Made by a program: the position numbers and the translations under genes. 64,000 bases of DNA from Hyphomicrobiales bacterium (lineage in GTDB: Bacteria > Pseudomonadota > Alphaproteobacteria > Rhizobiales > Rhizobiaceae): assembly GCA_900468625.1 (NCBI GenBank), contig UBUL01000039.1:124001-188000 (forward strand). The letters are read 5' to 3'. Below the pieces are notes generated by a model. It had not been told where the DNA came from. It did not search any database and saw only the letters and a program-made list of their open reading frames with translations. This document shows, piece by piece, positions 53,752 through 64,000 of this stretch. Numbering within the stretch: the first letter of the stretch is position 1; the number at the start of each line of letters is the position of its first letter.

Positions 53752-54615
53752 TCAGAGCGTCAACAGGTCGCTTGTCGTCTGATCCTGGTCATTTGCCGTA
53801 TAGAAGCTGCTCAAATCCGGCATCTGCAATTGCTGCGGTCGCTGAGCCTTCATGGCCGATTCGAACTGGCTTTGCGTCAGCGGGCCGGAACCGGACGTAT
53901 CGAGACTGTTGAACAACGCCGTTGCCTGGTCCTCGCTCACATTCGACGGGCGAGCGGCAACGAATTCGGCTTGAGTGACGCCGCCGTCGCCGTTGGTGTC
54001 CATGGAGGAAAACGCGCTGGCAAGTTCATCGTCGCTCATTTGGGCGCCGGAATGGGCATGATGATGCCCGTGCCGTCCTGACTGCATGGCTTTGGCAAGC
54101 TGCGCTTCGGTCAGCGAACCGGTCTTGTTGCTGTCGAAGCTTTCGAACAGTTTCTGCGCCTGGGCTTCGGTGACATCCGCCGGACGGGCGGCCACGAATT
54201 CCGCCTCGCTGATACTGCCGTCGCCATTGGCGTCCATGGCGCTGATCATATCGCTCTGCGTGCTGTTCTGGCTTCCGTTTGCAGAGGTCTGCTGGGCTGC
54301 CGACGCACTGCCGGTTGCGGATGCCTGCTGGGTACTCGACGTGGAGTCGTTGGAATCACCATCCGAATTCGGGGTCGAGCCATTGCTGCCGCCGTTGGCC
54401 TGCAGGTTGAGAATGATGTTCATAAGCTGTGCGATGAGCTGCTGAGCTGCAGCCATCTGAGCCTGATCGTTCGACGAGGGCGATGACGAGTTGACGCCGG
54501 AAGAGTTGCCGGACGAACTGTCGGACAGCAGCGACGAAATGGAATCGTCCGTAATCGAACGAGACGTCCGATACTGGTAATAATTGCTGGATGAGATCGA
54601 AGAGATGCTCGTCAT
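53752..54615 (-). CDS. EF-hand calcium-binding protein (calsymin-like)
   Basis: A 287-residue protein with four EF-hand loops in its C-terminal half: MDANGDGSISEAEF, FDSNKTGSLTEAQL, MDTNGDGGVTQAEF and LDTSGSGPLTQSQF. Loops 1 and 3 are canonical; 2 and 4 are weaker. ARPADVTEAQAQKLFESFDS and ARPSNVSEDQATALFNSLDT show that the hands come as two duplicated pairs. The N-terminal half is Ser/Asn/Gln-rich and low complexity, with no signal peptide. Exported rhizobial calsymin also has EF-hand repeats and no cleaved leader. GGAGG precedes the ATG at 54615. Confidence 0.87.
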   Translation of the reverse strand: MTSISSISSSNYYQYRTSRSITDDSISSLLSDSSSGNSSGVNSSSPSSNDQAQMAAAQQLIAQLMNIILNLQANGGSNGSTPNSDGDSNDSTSSTQQASATGSASAAQQTSANGSQNSTQSDMISAMDANGDGSISEAEFVAARPADVTEAQAQKLFESFDSNKTGSLTEAQLAKAMQSGRHGHHHAHSGAQMSDDELASAFSSMDTNGDGGVTQAEFVAARPSNVSEDQATALFNSLDTSGSGPLTQSQFESAMKAQRPQQLQMPDLSSFYTANDQDQTTSDLLTL

Positions 54616-55114
54616 GGGGCCTCCAGATACGAGCGTTGAGAGGAACTCCGATGGCTTACGCGTACGCGGCTTGAACACAATTGTCGTCAGGCCTCACCGC
54701 AAAAGGGGTAAAGGATGTGACGGCATGCTATCGACATGTGTGGATGGAACAGCAACCACCCAAGATCAAATGCACCTTGCGCCCCAACTTGGCCTATGCA
54801 TCATCTTCGGAACAGGTAGACCTGAGATCGTATCGCCTGTTCAGGTTGCCGTCACGGCTACCTTCGCATCCGCACACTTTCGATTTTCACTTCCCAACGC
54901 GGAGGAAACTGCACAAGGAAACTTGCGCGTGGCTTATAGGTGCTTGACGAATACATCCCGTTGCGATTTTCTCTCCCGATTTTCAGGGGGCATAAATTCC
55001 GCCATTCTGTTGTGCACTACTGGTATTGGAGGGCCGGTAGTGGCAGCATCGATGGAAAGGGAAAAGCAAAAGAAGAGGGGCACAGCGTGGCAATCTGTTT
55101 CTGTGGAGACGTGA
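54616..55114. other. Intergenic region between the EF-hand and AcrR-like genes
   Basis: About 500 bases with no supported gene. Open frames present here lack ribosome sites and recognisable sequence. It must hold the EF-hand gene promoter (left end, minus strand) and the AcrR-like promoter (right end). An imperfect dyad at 55015-55042 is listed separately. Confidence 0.6.
55015..55042. promoter_or_regulatory. Imperfect dyad upstream of the AcrR-like gene
   Basis: CACTACTGG (55015-55023) and CCGGTAGTG (55034-55042) match in eight of nine positions around a 10-bp centre, 72 bp before the regulator start. It may be the regulator's own operator. Confidence 0.35.
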
Positions 55115-55756
55115 ATGAGGCGTACTAAGGAGGAGGCGGCGGAAACGAGGAGCGAGATTTTGCAGTCTGCAAAAGCTCTGTTCCTCGATAAGGGCTATGA
55201 AAATGTCAGTCTGGAGGAGATAGCAGCCGCCGCCGGTGTCACGCGGGGCGCGGTGCACTGGCATTTCAAGAACAAGCAGGGGCTGATGTTCGCGATTCGC
55301 GATGAGGCTCAGCAACCGTTTCAGGATTTGGCGGATCGGATGTCGAAGGAGCTGCCGCTCGATCCTCTCGATCTCATCGCCGATACGATCGCAGCAATAT
55401 TCGACGACGTTCAGGGCGATCCACGCAATCGCAGCATGCTGAAGGTGATGATGCATCTCGACATGGCGTTTTGCGACGGCGCCACAAGCCGCGCCAGTTC
55501 TTTTCGGCACGACATGCAGGAACACTTCGAACGCATATTCACCTCGATGAATAAGAGGACGAAGCTGCCGGCACCCTGGACGCCGGACACCGCCGCTTCC
55601 GCACTCACCGCGGTCATCGGCGGCCTGATCACTGAATGGACACTCGATAGGGGCAATTTCCAGCTCGTGCCCTGCGGACAAATGTTCATAAAGATGGTCT
55701 TGAAGACCTGGTTCCCGTTTCCCCATACGGAAGAGCTGGCGGCTACGCCAGTCTAG
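55115..55756 (+). CDS. TetR family regulator, AcrR/TtgR-like
   Basis: A 213-residue TetR protein of the multidrug-efflux regulator group. The HTH spans about residues 10-55 (RSEILQSAKALFLDKGYENV, SLEEIAAAAGVTRGAVHWHF, KNKQGLMFAIRDEA), with VTRGAVHWHFKNK being the AcrR/TtgR hallmark. The C-terminal TetR_C_2 part ends with LTAVIGGLITEWTLDRGNFQ. No RND or MFS efflux gene is adjacent, which is unusual for this group; its target is elsewhere, or the neighbouring pump genes were lost. Confidence 0.88.
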   Translation: MRRTKEEAAETRSEILQSAKALFLDKGYENVSLEEIAAAAGVTRGAVHWHFKNKQGLMFAIRDEAQQPFQDLADRMSKELPLDPLDLIADTIAAIFDDVQGDPRNRSMLKVMMHLDMAFCDGATSRASSFRHDMQEHFERIFTSMNKRTKLPAPWTPDTAASALTAVIGGLITEWTLDRGNFQLVPCGQMFIKMVLKTWFPFPHTEELAATPV

Positions 55757-55913
55757 CAATTCCAGGAAAAGCGCGGCGGTTCTCAGCCCGATTAGGCAAG
55801 CAAACCACTGCAGCGACTTTTGCGCGTCATATACGATGCGCGCCGCTGCAAAGGCATGACAAGAGCAGCTTGCAGAGCCTGTGAAGAGCTGAGCCGACCC
55901 AAGAAACCCGGAA

Positions 55914-55949
55914 AACAAAAAAGGATCCGGAGGGAAAGCCAGATCCTTT
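55914..55949 (-). terminator. Rho-independent terminator of the porin gene
   Basis: Read on the minus strand, AAAGGATC (55949-55942) and GATCCTTT (55927-55920) pair across a 14-base loop and run into TTTGTTTTCC. It lies about 95 bp after the porin stop and would end its transcript. Confidence 0.7.
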
Positions 55950-55980
55950 GCTTTGATCGGAGGTCAACCGATCGATGAAA

Positions 55981-56035
55981 GAAGCCCGACTGATTGGAAC
56001 GCCGGGCTTCTCTTACCCGGCGCGAAGCCGGGTAA
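55981..56035 (-). repeat. Two hairpins in the porin 3-prime region
   Basis: GAAGCCCG/CGGGCTTC (55981-55988, 56003-56010) and TTACCCGG/CCGGGTAA (56013-56020, 56028-56035) form two GC-rich hairpins directly after the porin stop codon at 56043. Such paired hairpins commonly protect or end outer-membrane protein mRNAs; neither has a T-run of its own. Confidence 0.5.
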
Positions 56036-56042
56036 TTTGGCA

Positions 56043-57134
56043 TTAGAAATTGCGCTCGAAGCGCAGGATACCAGCCCACTGATCCTGATTTACAGAATCG
56101 AAGTTGGTGTAGGAGACTTCCGGCTCGATGAGCAGGTTCTTGACCGGGTTCCACTTGACGTTCGTGGTCGCGGCAAAGATCTTCGAGTCGGTGTAGGCGA
56201 GCTGCAGGTTCCACTTCAGCTTTTCGTTGATCGGAACGGCAACGCCGCCCCAGACGGCCCAGTCACCCCAGCCGCACTTCGACGGATCGTTGACAGGGCA
56301 AGCCGAACGGTCGAGGTTGGTGCCGGCATACTTGTTGAGCTTGGAACCATCGGTGTTCCAGCCGCCCATCAAGAAGGCCGAGAAGACGCCGAAGTCGGCA
56401 TCGACACGAGCCTTGATGGCGCCTTCTTCGACGATCGAATCGTAACCGCCGACGACCTTGAAGCCCCATGCGCCAGACTTGAAGCCAGCACCGGCAACAA
56501 CGTCGGGAGCGTAGTGGTTGGCCTTGTCGTCCGTCCACCAGCTGGAGCCATAGGAAGCGCCAGAACCGCTGGAGTTCGAATCTTCGACCGAGACGACAGC
56601 CGTGAAGCCGTTGCCGGCATCATAATTGTAGGTCAACTGGTTGAGTTCGTACGGGCCGTCATAGATCACGTCGTCGTTGATGACGTCGCCGGCGTAACCG
56701 ATGTAGGAGTTATACTGAGAGTCGGCCTTACCGACGAGGAAACCACCGAGGCTGATGTTGGCGAACAGCAGCTTGGTGCTGGTCGTGTTGCCGTCGTTCC
56801 AGTCCCAACGGATGACCGTGTTGGTCTTCAGCGGGCCGTATTCGGTGTCGGTCGCGGTATCGAGCGACAGCTCGGCGCGGGTGTGCCAGAGCGTGCCGTT
56901 GTGGCTGTTCGGGTTATAGGCGTCATACCACTGACCTTCGGTACGAACCTTGCCGCCGATCTTGAGGCAGGTTTCGGTGCCGGGGATGAAGAAGTAGCCA
57001 GCGCCGTATGCATCGCAGATACGGACGTATTCCAGCGGCTCCGGCTGAGCGGCAACGATGGCGTCGGCCGCATGGGCACCGGAAACTGCTGCCAGCGCAG
57101 CAGCGGAGCCGAGAAGAAGGCTCTTGATGTTCAT
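56043..57134 (-). CDS. ropA: Outer-membrane porin, rhizobial RopA/Omp2-like
   Basis: A 363-residue beta-barrel porin of the Porin_2 family. A signal peptide is clear (MNIKSLLLGSAAALAAVSGA, cleavage after AHAA). The N-terminal motif EPLEYVRICDAYGAGYFFIP followed by TETCLKIGGKVRTEGQW is the family trademark, and the protein ends with an aromatic FERNF, the outer-membrane sorting signal. CAGGAG lies six bases before the ATG. It is a single-gene unit with hairpins and a terminator after it. The family forms major general porins in Rhizobiales; the exact name is by analogy. Confidence 0.92.
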   Translation of the reverse strand: MNIKSLLLGSAAALAAVSGAHAADAIVAAQPEPLEYVRICDAYGAGYFFIPGTETCLKIGGKVRTEGQWYDAYNPNSHNGTLWHTRAELSLDTATDTEYGPLKTNTVIRWDWNDGNTTSTKLLFANISLGGFLVGKADSQYNSYIGYAGDVINDDVIYDGPYELNQLTYNYDAGNGFTAVVSVEDSNSSGSGASYGSSWWTDDKANHYAPDVVAGAGFKSGAWGFKVVGGYDSIVEEGAIKARVDADFGVFSAFLMGGWNTDGSKLNKYAGTNLDRSACPVNDPSKCGWGDWAVWGGVAVPINEKLKWNLQLAYTDSKIFAATTNVKWNPVKNLLIEPEVSYTNFDSVNQDQWAGILRFERNF

Positions 57135-57747
57135 TTTAAACTCCTGGTTGTAATATACATTTCTAATTTACCGCGAGTACAAAGCTGGATACCGCCTCAG
57201 AGATCGGTTCGGTCAAAACGCGACCGGCAGCCCGGCAAATACGCACCTGATGTTGGCTAGAGTCCCCTCGAACCTCCTTGATTGACCCCGCGGCAAAGGT
57301 TTCGAAATGCCTCTACCGATCCGGACGATTGCTCGACCGCAAGACAATTTATGTCCTATATTTTGCTTACAAACCGCCCGTATGTTTGTCAATTATATGA
57401 AGGTGACCCAGGCGCTACTCTTGCGCGCTGTTGCTCAAATGCAACTCGCCACGGCGGGGCCGGGACCGCTCCTTCCGGCGAACGCAAGGCACGACAACTC
57501 GCGCAAATGCATGCCAGCGGCGATCGCTAACCGTGCGCGGGCGGAATCGACATCGACAAACGATCGGTGGACGGCCGCCAGCGCCGACGTTGTCACCGAC
57601 CTATCCTGGTCAAAATCCGGTGGGTGAGGTCTTTCGCGAAAACCTCGGCAAGGCTCAGAAATAAAATTCAACAAATCAGCACACACAGAAATGTTGAATT
57701 TTCCTAGATTCCGGCGACTCGCGCCATTGGAAAGGGACAAATCGCGA
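57135..57747. other. Intergenic region between the porin and glycosyltransferase-like genes
   Basis: About 610 bases with no supported gene. The porin leader and promoter (minus strand) take up the left part. Open frames in the middle have no ribosome site and no recognisable family. An AT-rich tract around 57660-57710 precedes the glycosyltransferase-like gene and probably holds its promoter. Confidence 0.6.
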
Positions 57748-58491
57748 ATGAACGAGAACCGGTTGATCTTCATCGCGACCCCCTGCTTTGGCGGGCTCGT
57801 TACCAAGGATTACATGCAATCCATCTTCTCTTTGATGCAGACGGGCGCCCGCGCCGGGATACAACTGACACTTGCGCTTCTCGGCAATGATGCTCTGATT
57901 ACCCGCAGTCGCAATACGCTCGTATCGTCCTTCCTCAACGACACCTCGGCCACCCACATGCTGTTCGTCGATGCCGACATCAGCTTTGAACCCGATCAGG
58001 TCATGCGGCTGCTGGAGGCCGATAAGGATGTCGTCGCCGCTATGTATCCGATCAAGGATTATGATTGGGATACCGCTGCCCGCGTCAATACGAACGACGG
58101 CGAATCGCTTTCGGCCGCAGCACTCCACTATGTCGGAACGCCGCTGGTCGGCCAAAGCGCCGAACGCGACGGCGATTTCGTCAGCGCCGTCTATGCGGGC
58201 ACCGGCATGCTGCTGATCAAGCGCGCCGTCATCGAGATGATGATCGCCTCCTATCCTGAGCTGCGCTACGGCACCATCCACGCCTATCCCAGCGCCAAGC
58301 GCACGCCGAGCACCCAATATGCCCTGTTCGAATGCATGATTGAAGAGGGAACGGGCATCTATCTCAGCGAGGATTTCGCCTTCTGCCATCGGTGGCGGGC
58401 GCTCGGCGGCAAGATCTGGCTCGATACAGCCAGCAAGCTTTCCCACACCGGCCCTCATCGTTTCGTCGGCAATACCGCGCCACGTTACTGA
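57748..58491 (+). CDS. Glycosyltransferase-like protein
   Basis: A 247-residue soluble protein that resembles GT-A fold glycosyltransferases. After RLIFIATPCFGGLVTKDYMQ it has NTLVSSFLNDTSATHMLFVDADISFEPDQVM in two parts: TRSRNTLVSSFLNDTS and MLFVDADISFEPDQ, the latter with the DxD metal motif. YAGTGMLLIKRAVIEMMIAS and LSEDFAFCHRWRALGGKIWL are typical acceptor-side segments. ATG 57748 has GGAAAGGGACAAA upstream. Neighbouring genes do not belong to a polysaccharide cluster, so substrate and pathway are unknown. Confidence 0.75.
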   Translation: MNENRLIFIATPCFGGLVTKDYMQSIFSLMQTGARAGIQLTLALLGNDALITRSRNTLVSSFLNDTSATHMLFVDADISFEPDQVMRLLEADKDVVAAMYPIKDYDWDTAARVNTNDGESLSAAALHYVGTPLVGQSAERDGDFVSAVYAGTGMLLIKRAVIEMMIASYPELRYGTIHAYPSAKRTPSTQYALFECMIEEGTGIYLSEDFAFCHRWRALGGKIWLDTASKLSHTGPHRFVGNTAPRY

Positions 58492-58631
58492 ACCGCCGCA
58501 CGCTGAACGCTCGCCTTTGCACGATAACGTTGTAATTGCATGGCTGCGGCACTGATCGATCGGACGAAAAAGTGCCACTATCGTTGCGGGGTTGACAGAG
58601 GGCGAGGGTAAGGCATAGCCTTTTCCACATT

Positions 58632-60676
<2,045 letters not shown>

Positions 60677-60677
60677 C

Positions 60678-61658
60678 ATGCGCATTCTCGTCAAGGGGGC
60701 CGGCGTTGCCGGCCTCACGGTCGCTCACGAACTTGTTCGGCGGGGAGCCGAAATCACGATCTCGGACCCCGGCCGGAATTTCAGCCGAGCCGCTTCATGG
60801 CTTGCCGGCGGCATGCTGGCGCCATGGTGCGAGCGGGAGAGCGCCGATGAGGCTGTGCTGGAGCGCGGCCGTGATTCTGCCGATCGATGGGACGCCATCC
60901 TGCCGGGCCGGGTCCTCCGCAATGGAACGCTCGTCGTCGCGCCGAACCGGGATCAAAACGAGCTGAAGCGGTTCGCCAGCCGCACAACGGGCTATCGCTG
61001 GATAGAGGAGCGCGAGATCGCCACTCTGGAACCCTCTCTTGCCGGCCGCTTTCGCCATGCGCTGCTCTTTCCGCAGGAAGCGCATCTCAACCCGCGCGAG
61101 GTCCTGCAGCTATTGAAAAACGATCTGTTGGCGAAGGGCGCAAACTTCATCGAAGGGCTGGCGGACGACGGCGACTTCACGGAAATCGTCGACTGCACGG
61201 GGGCGGCCCGCGTCGGCGAAAGCCGCGAGCTGCGCGGTGTACGCGGCGAAATGCTCTATCTACAAACGCAGGAGGTCGCGCTCTCGCGCCCCGTCCGCCT
61301 GCTGCATCCCCGCTTTCCAGTCTACATCGTGCCGCGCGGCGAAGGCCTTTTCATGGTTGGTGCGACGATGATCGAAACGGACTCCGACGGGCCGATCACC
61401 GCCCGCTCGCTGATGGAACTCCTGAACGCCGCCTATGCGCTGCACCCCGCCTTTGCCGATGCGGCCATCGTCGAAACCGGCGCCGGCATCCGTCCTGCCT
61501 TTCCAGACAACCTCCCGCGCGTGACGCGGCAGGGCAAAACCATCCTTATCAACGGCTTCTATCGCCACGGCTTCCTGCTGGCGCCGGCAATGGCTGCGGA
61601 GGCCGCGGATCTCATCTTCTCCGGACACGACAACGACAGGAACCGCCAATGCGCCTGA
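60678..61658 (+). CDS. thiO: Glycine oxidase ThiO
   Basis: A 326-residue FAD enzyme that makes the dehydroglycine (imine) used by ThiG. The dinucleotide-binding motif VKGAGVAGLTVAHELVRRG is at the very N-terminus, and ASWLAGGMLAPWCERES, RGVRGEMLYLQTQEVALSRP, VGATMIETDSDGPITARSL and the C-terminal YRHGFLLAPAMA are typical of ThiO/DAAO-like oxidases. The ATG at 60678 is two bases after the thiC stop, which sets the start. Rhizobia use ThiO instead of the tyrosine lyase ThiH. Confidence 0.93.
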   Translation: MRILVKGAGVAGLTVAHELVRRGAEITISDPGRNFSRAASWLAGGMLAPWCERESADEAVLERGRDSADRWDAILPGRVLRNGTLVVAPNRDQNELKRFASRTTGYRWIEEREIATLEPSLAGRFRHALLFPQEAHLNPREVLQLLKNDLLAKGANFIEGLADDGDFTEIVDCTGAARVGESRELRGVRGEMLYLQTQEVALSRPVRLLHPRFPVYIVPRGEGLFMVGATMIETDSDGPITARSLMELLNAAYALHPAFADAAIVETGAGIRPAFPDNLPRVTRQGKTILINGFYRHGFLLAPAMAAEAADLIFSGHDNDRNRQCA

Positions 61659-61846
61659 TCATCAATGGCGAAGCGCAGATCGTCAGCGCAACTACGCTTT
61701 CACAGCTTCTGGCCGATCTCGACTATGAGGGCGAGTGGCTGGCAACCGCCGTCAACGGCGAACTTATCCATCGCGAAGAACGCGACGATCACGCTCTCGT
61801 CGAAAATGACAGGATCGAGATCCTCACGCCAATGCAGGGAGGCTAA
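61649..61846 (+). CDS. thiS: Sulfur carrier protein ThiS
   Basis: A 65-residue ubiquitin-like sulfur carrier. It ends with the required Gly-Gly (TPMQGG), which is converted to thiocarboxylate and gives sulfur to the thiazole. MRLIINGEAQIVSATTLSQL and LATAVNGELIHREERDDHAL match the family. The start overlaps the thiO stop by 10 bases, indicating coupling. The activating enzyme ThiF is not in this window. Confidence 0.95.
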   Translation: MRLIINGEAQIVSATTLSQLLADLDYEGEWLATAVNGELIHREERDDHALVENDRIEILTPMQGG

Positions 61847-61849
61847 TCC

Positions 61850-62623
61850 ATGCTCGAACTCTACGGAAATCAGATCGAATCACACCTTCTTCTCGGTACG
61901 GCGCGCTATCCCTCCCCGGCCGTGCTGGCTGAAGCCGTCAAGCGCTCGGGAACCGAAATCGTTACCGTTTCTCTGCGCCGGGAAACGGCCGGCGGGCGCA
62001 ATGGCGGTGCGTTTTTCGAGATGATTCGCGACCTTGGCGTTCGCGTTCTTCCCAATACCGCCGGCTGCCATGGCGTCTCCGAAGCCGTACTGACTGCAAA
62101 AATGGCGCGCGAGGTGTTTCGGACCAGCTGGATCAAGCTCGAAGTCATCGGCAACCACGACACGCTGCAGCCCGATGTCTTCGCGCTGGTCGAGGCAGCG
62201 AGGATTCTCACCGATGACGGATTCGAGGTCTTTCCCTATACGACGGACGATCTCGTGGTCGCCGAGCGGCTGCTGGAAGCCGGATGCAGGGTATTGATGC
62301 CCTGGTGCGCACCGATCGGATCCGCGGCAGGTCCGCTCAACCTTTCCGCGCTTCGCTCCATGAGAGCGCATTTTCCGGAGGTGCCGCTAATCGTGGATGC
62401 CGGCATCGGCAGGCCTTCGCACGCGACCACCGTCATGGAACTCGGCTTCGATGCCGTACTCTTGAACACAGCCGTTGCCGGTGCCGGCGATCCGGCCGCA
62501 ATGGCGGAAGCTTTTGCCAAGGCGATCGATGCAGGCATGCAGGCGTTTGGCGCGGGCATGCTGGAGCCGCGCGACATGGCCGTGCCATCGACACCGGTGA
62601 TCGGAAAGGCGGTTTTCTCGTGA
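61850..62623 (+). CDS. thiG: Thiazole synthase ThiG
   Basis: A 257-residue (beta/alpha)8 enzyme that joins deoxyxylulose 5-phosphate, dehydroglycine and ThiS-bound sulfur to form the thiazole. The Schiff-base lysine is in [17 protein letters not shown], and [53 protein letters not shown] and [20 protein letters not shown] are all characteristic. It starts three bases after thiS and overlaps thiE by four bases. Confidence 0.97.
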   Translation: MLELYGNQIESHLLLGTARYPSPAVLAEAVKRSGTEIVTVSLRRETAGGRNGGAFFEMIRDLGVRVLPNTAGCHGVSEAVLTAKMAREVFRTSWIKLEVIGNHDTLQPDVFALVEAARILTDDGFEVFPYTTDDLVVAERLLEAGCRVLMPWCAPIGSAAGPLNLSALRSMRAHFPEVPLIVDAGIGRPSHATTVMELGFDAVLLNTAVAGAGDPAAMAEAFAKAIDAGMQAFGAGMLEPRDMAVPSTPVIGKAVFS

Positions 62624-63231
62624 CGCTCGACCCCTTCTATCTGATCGTCGACGACGCAGTCTGGATAAAGAGGCTGGCGCCGCTCGGCGTTAAGCTCGTG
62701 CAATTGCGCGTCAAGGATCGCGCGCCGTCGGAAATCCGCACGGAAATTCGCGAATCAAAGGCAATTTGCGCCGCCCACGGATGCCAGTTGATCGTCAACG
62801 ACTACTGGCAGCTTGCGATCGAGGAGGGTTGCGATTTCATTCATCTCGGCCAAGAGGACCTTGCCGCGGCCGATCTGGATGCGATTCGCGCAGCCGGATT
62901 GAAACTGGGCCTTTCGACGCATGACGAGGCGGAACTGCAAACGGCGCTCGCCGCCAAACCCGATTACATAGCGCTTGGGCCGATCTATCCGACCATCCTC
63001 AAGGCCATGCCGTGGGCTCCGCAGGGGCTGGAGCGCATCGGCCAATGGAAGGCCCGCATCGGCGACATTCCGCTTGTCGCAATCGGCGGCCTGTCGGTCG
63101 AACGCCTTGCGGGCGTTTTCGCACATGGTGCCGATAGCGCAGCCGTGGTAACGGACATCACCCGCAATCGCGATCCCGAAGCGCGGACACTTGAATGGAT
63201 AGGAGCGACAAGACGATCGCCTCTGGCCTGA
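62620..63231 (+). CDS. thiE: Thiamine phosphate synthase ThiE
   Basis: A 203-residue enzyme that couples the pyrimidine and thiazole into thiamine phosphate. It starts at the GTG of a GTGA overlap with the thiG stop. Family motifs are [69 protein letters not shown] and [19 protein letters not shown], with [20 protein letters not shown]. It is the last gene of the operon. ThiD and ThiL must be encoded elsewhere. Confidence 0.95.
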   Translation: MTLDPFYLIVDDAVWIKRLAPLGVKLVQLRVKDRAPSEIRTEIRESKAICAAHGCQLIVNDYWQLAIEEGCDFIHLGQEDLAAADLDAIRAAGLKLGLSTHDEAELQTALAAKPDYIALGPIYPTILKAMPWAPQGLERIGQWKARIGDIPLVAIGGLSVERLAGVFAHGADSAAVVTDITRNRDPEARTLEWIGATRRSPLA

Positions 63232-63390
63232 AAAGACGAGGCCGCGCCCACGTCACTGGCCCCGACCTTCAGAACTTCCGCCCGATGAACGGTGCATTCA
63301 TAATATATTCAGGTGAACATAATCATGCTTAAAGCGTTGATTAAATGGCTCGCGCATTCGCTGAGCACAAAGACTGCTTTGGAGGTAGTC

Positions 63391-63717
63391 ATGATAAAGA
63401 AGACGGTTCTTACGGTTTTGCTGGCCGCTACGGTCGTAGGCGGCGTATTGGCGCCCGTCAGCAGCGCGCAGGCGCAGTATTACGACGGCTATCGCGGTGA
63501 TTGGCATCGTCATCACCACCATGGTAACGGCGGCGCGATCGCCGGCGGTGTTGCCGCAGGTCTCCTCGGTGGCCTGATTGTCGGCGGCGCTCTTGCCAAC
63601 AGGGGTCCGGTTTACGAAGTCGCCCCCCCGCCGCCGAGATGCTGGTTCGAGGACCGCCGCGTCCAGAACGAGTACGACTACGGCTGGCACTACGAGCGCG
63701 TTCGCGTTTGTAACTAA
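63391..63717 (+). CDS. Small exported glycine-rich protein
   Basis: A 108-residue exported protein. A signal peptide (KKTVLTVLLAATVVGGVLA, cleavage near SSAQAQ) is followed by a Tyr/His-rich part (YYDGYRGDWHRHHHHGNGG), a glycine-zipper stretch (AIAGGVAAGLLGGLIVGGAL) and a short C-terminal domain with two cysteines (RCWFEDRR, RVRVCN) that could form a disulfide. Glycine-zipper proteins of this size are usual in rhizobial envelopes. GGAGG precedes the ATG at 63391. Function unknown. Confidence 0.85.
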   Translation: MIKKTVLTVLLAATVVGGVLAPVSSAQAQYYDGYRGDWHRHHHHGNGGAIAGGVAAGLLGGLIVGGALANRGPVYEVAPPPPRCWFEDRRVQNEYDYGWHYERVRVCN

Positions 63718-63772
63718 GCAATAAACGATGCATCCGCACGGAATGGCTGCGTCGTTTGATGGGTGATTTGGA

Positions 63773-63807
63773 TTTGCCGGCGGCCACAACCGCCGGCAAA
63801 CTGTTTT
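63773..63807. terminator. Hairpin terminator between convergent genes
   Basis: TTTGCCGGCGG (63773-63783) and CCGCCGGCAAA (63790-63800) pair perfectly around a six-base loop, followed on the plus strand by CTGTTTT. It separates the glycine-rich protein gene from the lipoprotein gene coming from the right edge. Confidence 0.7.
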
Positions 63808-63827
63808 AAGCCTGCTGCAATGACAAA

Positions 63828-64000
63828 TTACAGGCCGTGTGTCCTCGGATAGGCGTTGCGTTCCGGGAAAGTCCTCCCGGCAAGGCTTTCAGCCTCAGGT
63901 CGCCAGATTTCGACCTGCAAGGGGTAGCAGGGCGCCGTATCGCTTGAATGCCCGCTGCCGCAATCGCCGCCGGGGCAGGCCGAAAGCGCGCCGAGAAGAT
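63828..64000 (-). CDS. Probable lipoprotein, N-terminus cut by the window edge
   Basis: A minus-strand frame runs from the right edge to a TAA at 63828-63830, giving 56 residues. The first visible part is LLGALSACPGGDCGSG, which reads as the end of a lipoprotein signal peptide with lipobox LSAC, and the rest (SDTAPCYPLQVEIWRPEAES, then AGRTFPERNAYPRTHGL) looks like a short secreted tail. The start lies outside the window. A full protein of about 70 residues would be expected. The family is not recognised. Confidence 0.55.
   Translation of the reverse strand, partial: LLGALSACPGGDCGSGHSSDTAPCYPLQVEIWRPEAESLAGRTFPERNAYPRTHGL

Noticed and set aside
54584-55114. Plus-strand frame upstream of the AcrR-like gene
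   Set aside because: No ribosome site, no conserved motif, and it starts inside the antisense of the EF-hand gene.
57282-57664. Overlapping short plus-strand frames upstream of the glycosyltransferase-like gene
   Set aside because: Three overlapping frames of similar length with no translation signal; more likely the porin upstream region.

Overview
The window looks like chromosome from a member of the Rhizobiaceae (Rhizobium/Agrobacterium type). The composition is GC-rich. It carries a rhizobial RopA/Omp-type porin, a TPP-riboswitch thiC-thiO-thiS-thiG-thiE operon, an aceA gene divergent from a RamB-like regulator, an asparagine/aspartate utilisation locus of the ans type, and many ABC importers with GntR/FCD regulators. 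This is inferred from gene content only. No rRNA, tRNA, CRISPR array, prophage or insertion sequence was recognised.

Layout. 1-4.4 kb: tail of an arsenite pump gene (arsB), a TetR repressor with a quinone-oxidoreductase gene, and a Zn/Cd/Pb-type P1B ATPase behind a MerR-type promoter. 4.5-13.5 kb (minus strand): one eight-gene operon with two MsnO8/NtaA-type flavin monooxygenases, an M20 deacylase, a GNAT acetyltransferase, a fused permease-ATPase, two amino-acid binding proteins and a third flavin monooxygenase. Its gene set parallels the S-alkylcysteine salvage operons of Bacillus. 13.8-17.1 kb: a small hydrolase, DoxX, an extradiol-type dioxygenase and a divergent LysR regulator.

17.1-29.6 kb: an acid-sugar style catabolic region with a DapA/KdgD-like lyase, a FadR-type regulator, a family-5 binding protein with OppB/OppC/OppDF-like transporter, an enolase-superfamily dehydratase, an MFS anion symporter, and a cytosine-deaminase-like amidohydrolase nearby. 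29.8-30.9 kb: an orphan membrane acyltransferase. 31.1-36.9 kb: a second sugar operon with a DapA-like aldolase, GntR/FCD regulator, family-1 binding protein, two permeases and a kinase that looks like YihV; it has no ATPase gene. An ABC exporter remnant follows.

37.3-40.5 kb: glyoxylate shunt (RamB-like regulator, isocitrate lyase, small conserved protein). 40.7-41.4 kb: VapBC toxin-antitoxin. 41.5-46.4 kb: asparaginase, asparagine permease, aspartase and their FadR-type repressor, with perfect inverted repeats in the divergent promoter region. 46.5-48.9 kb: MFS exporter, HxlR regulator and azoreductase. 49.0-53.3 kb (minus): ECF sigma factor, membrane protein (probable anti-sigma), Metal_resist-like protein, DUF1800 and DUF1501 proteins. 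53.7-57.1 kb: EF-hand protein, AcrR-like regulator, porin. 57.7-63.2 kb: glycosyltransferase-like protein and the thiamine operon. 63.4-64 kb: a small exported protein and the end of a probable lipoprotein gene that runs off the window.

The most interesting parts are the rhizobial organosulfur-salvage operon, the YihV-like kinase/aldolase operon with an ATPase-less importer, and the ECF module whose CnrX-like protein has no histidine or cysteine.
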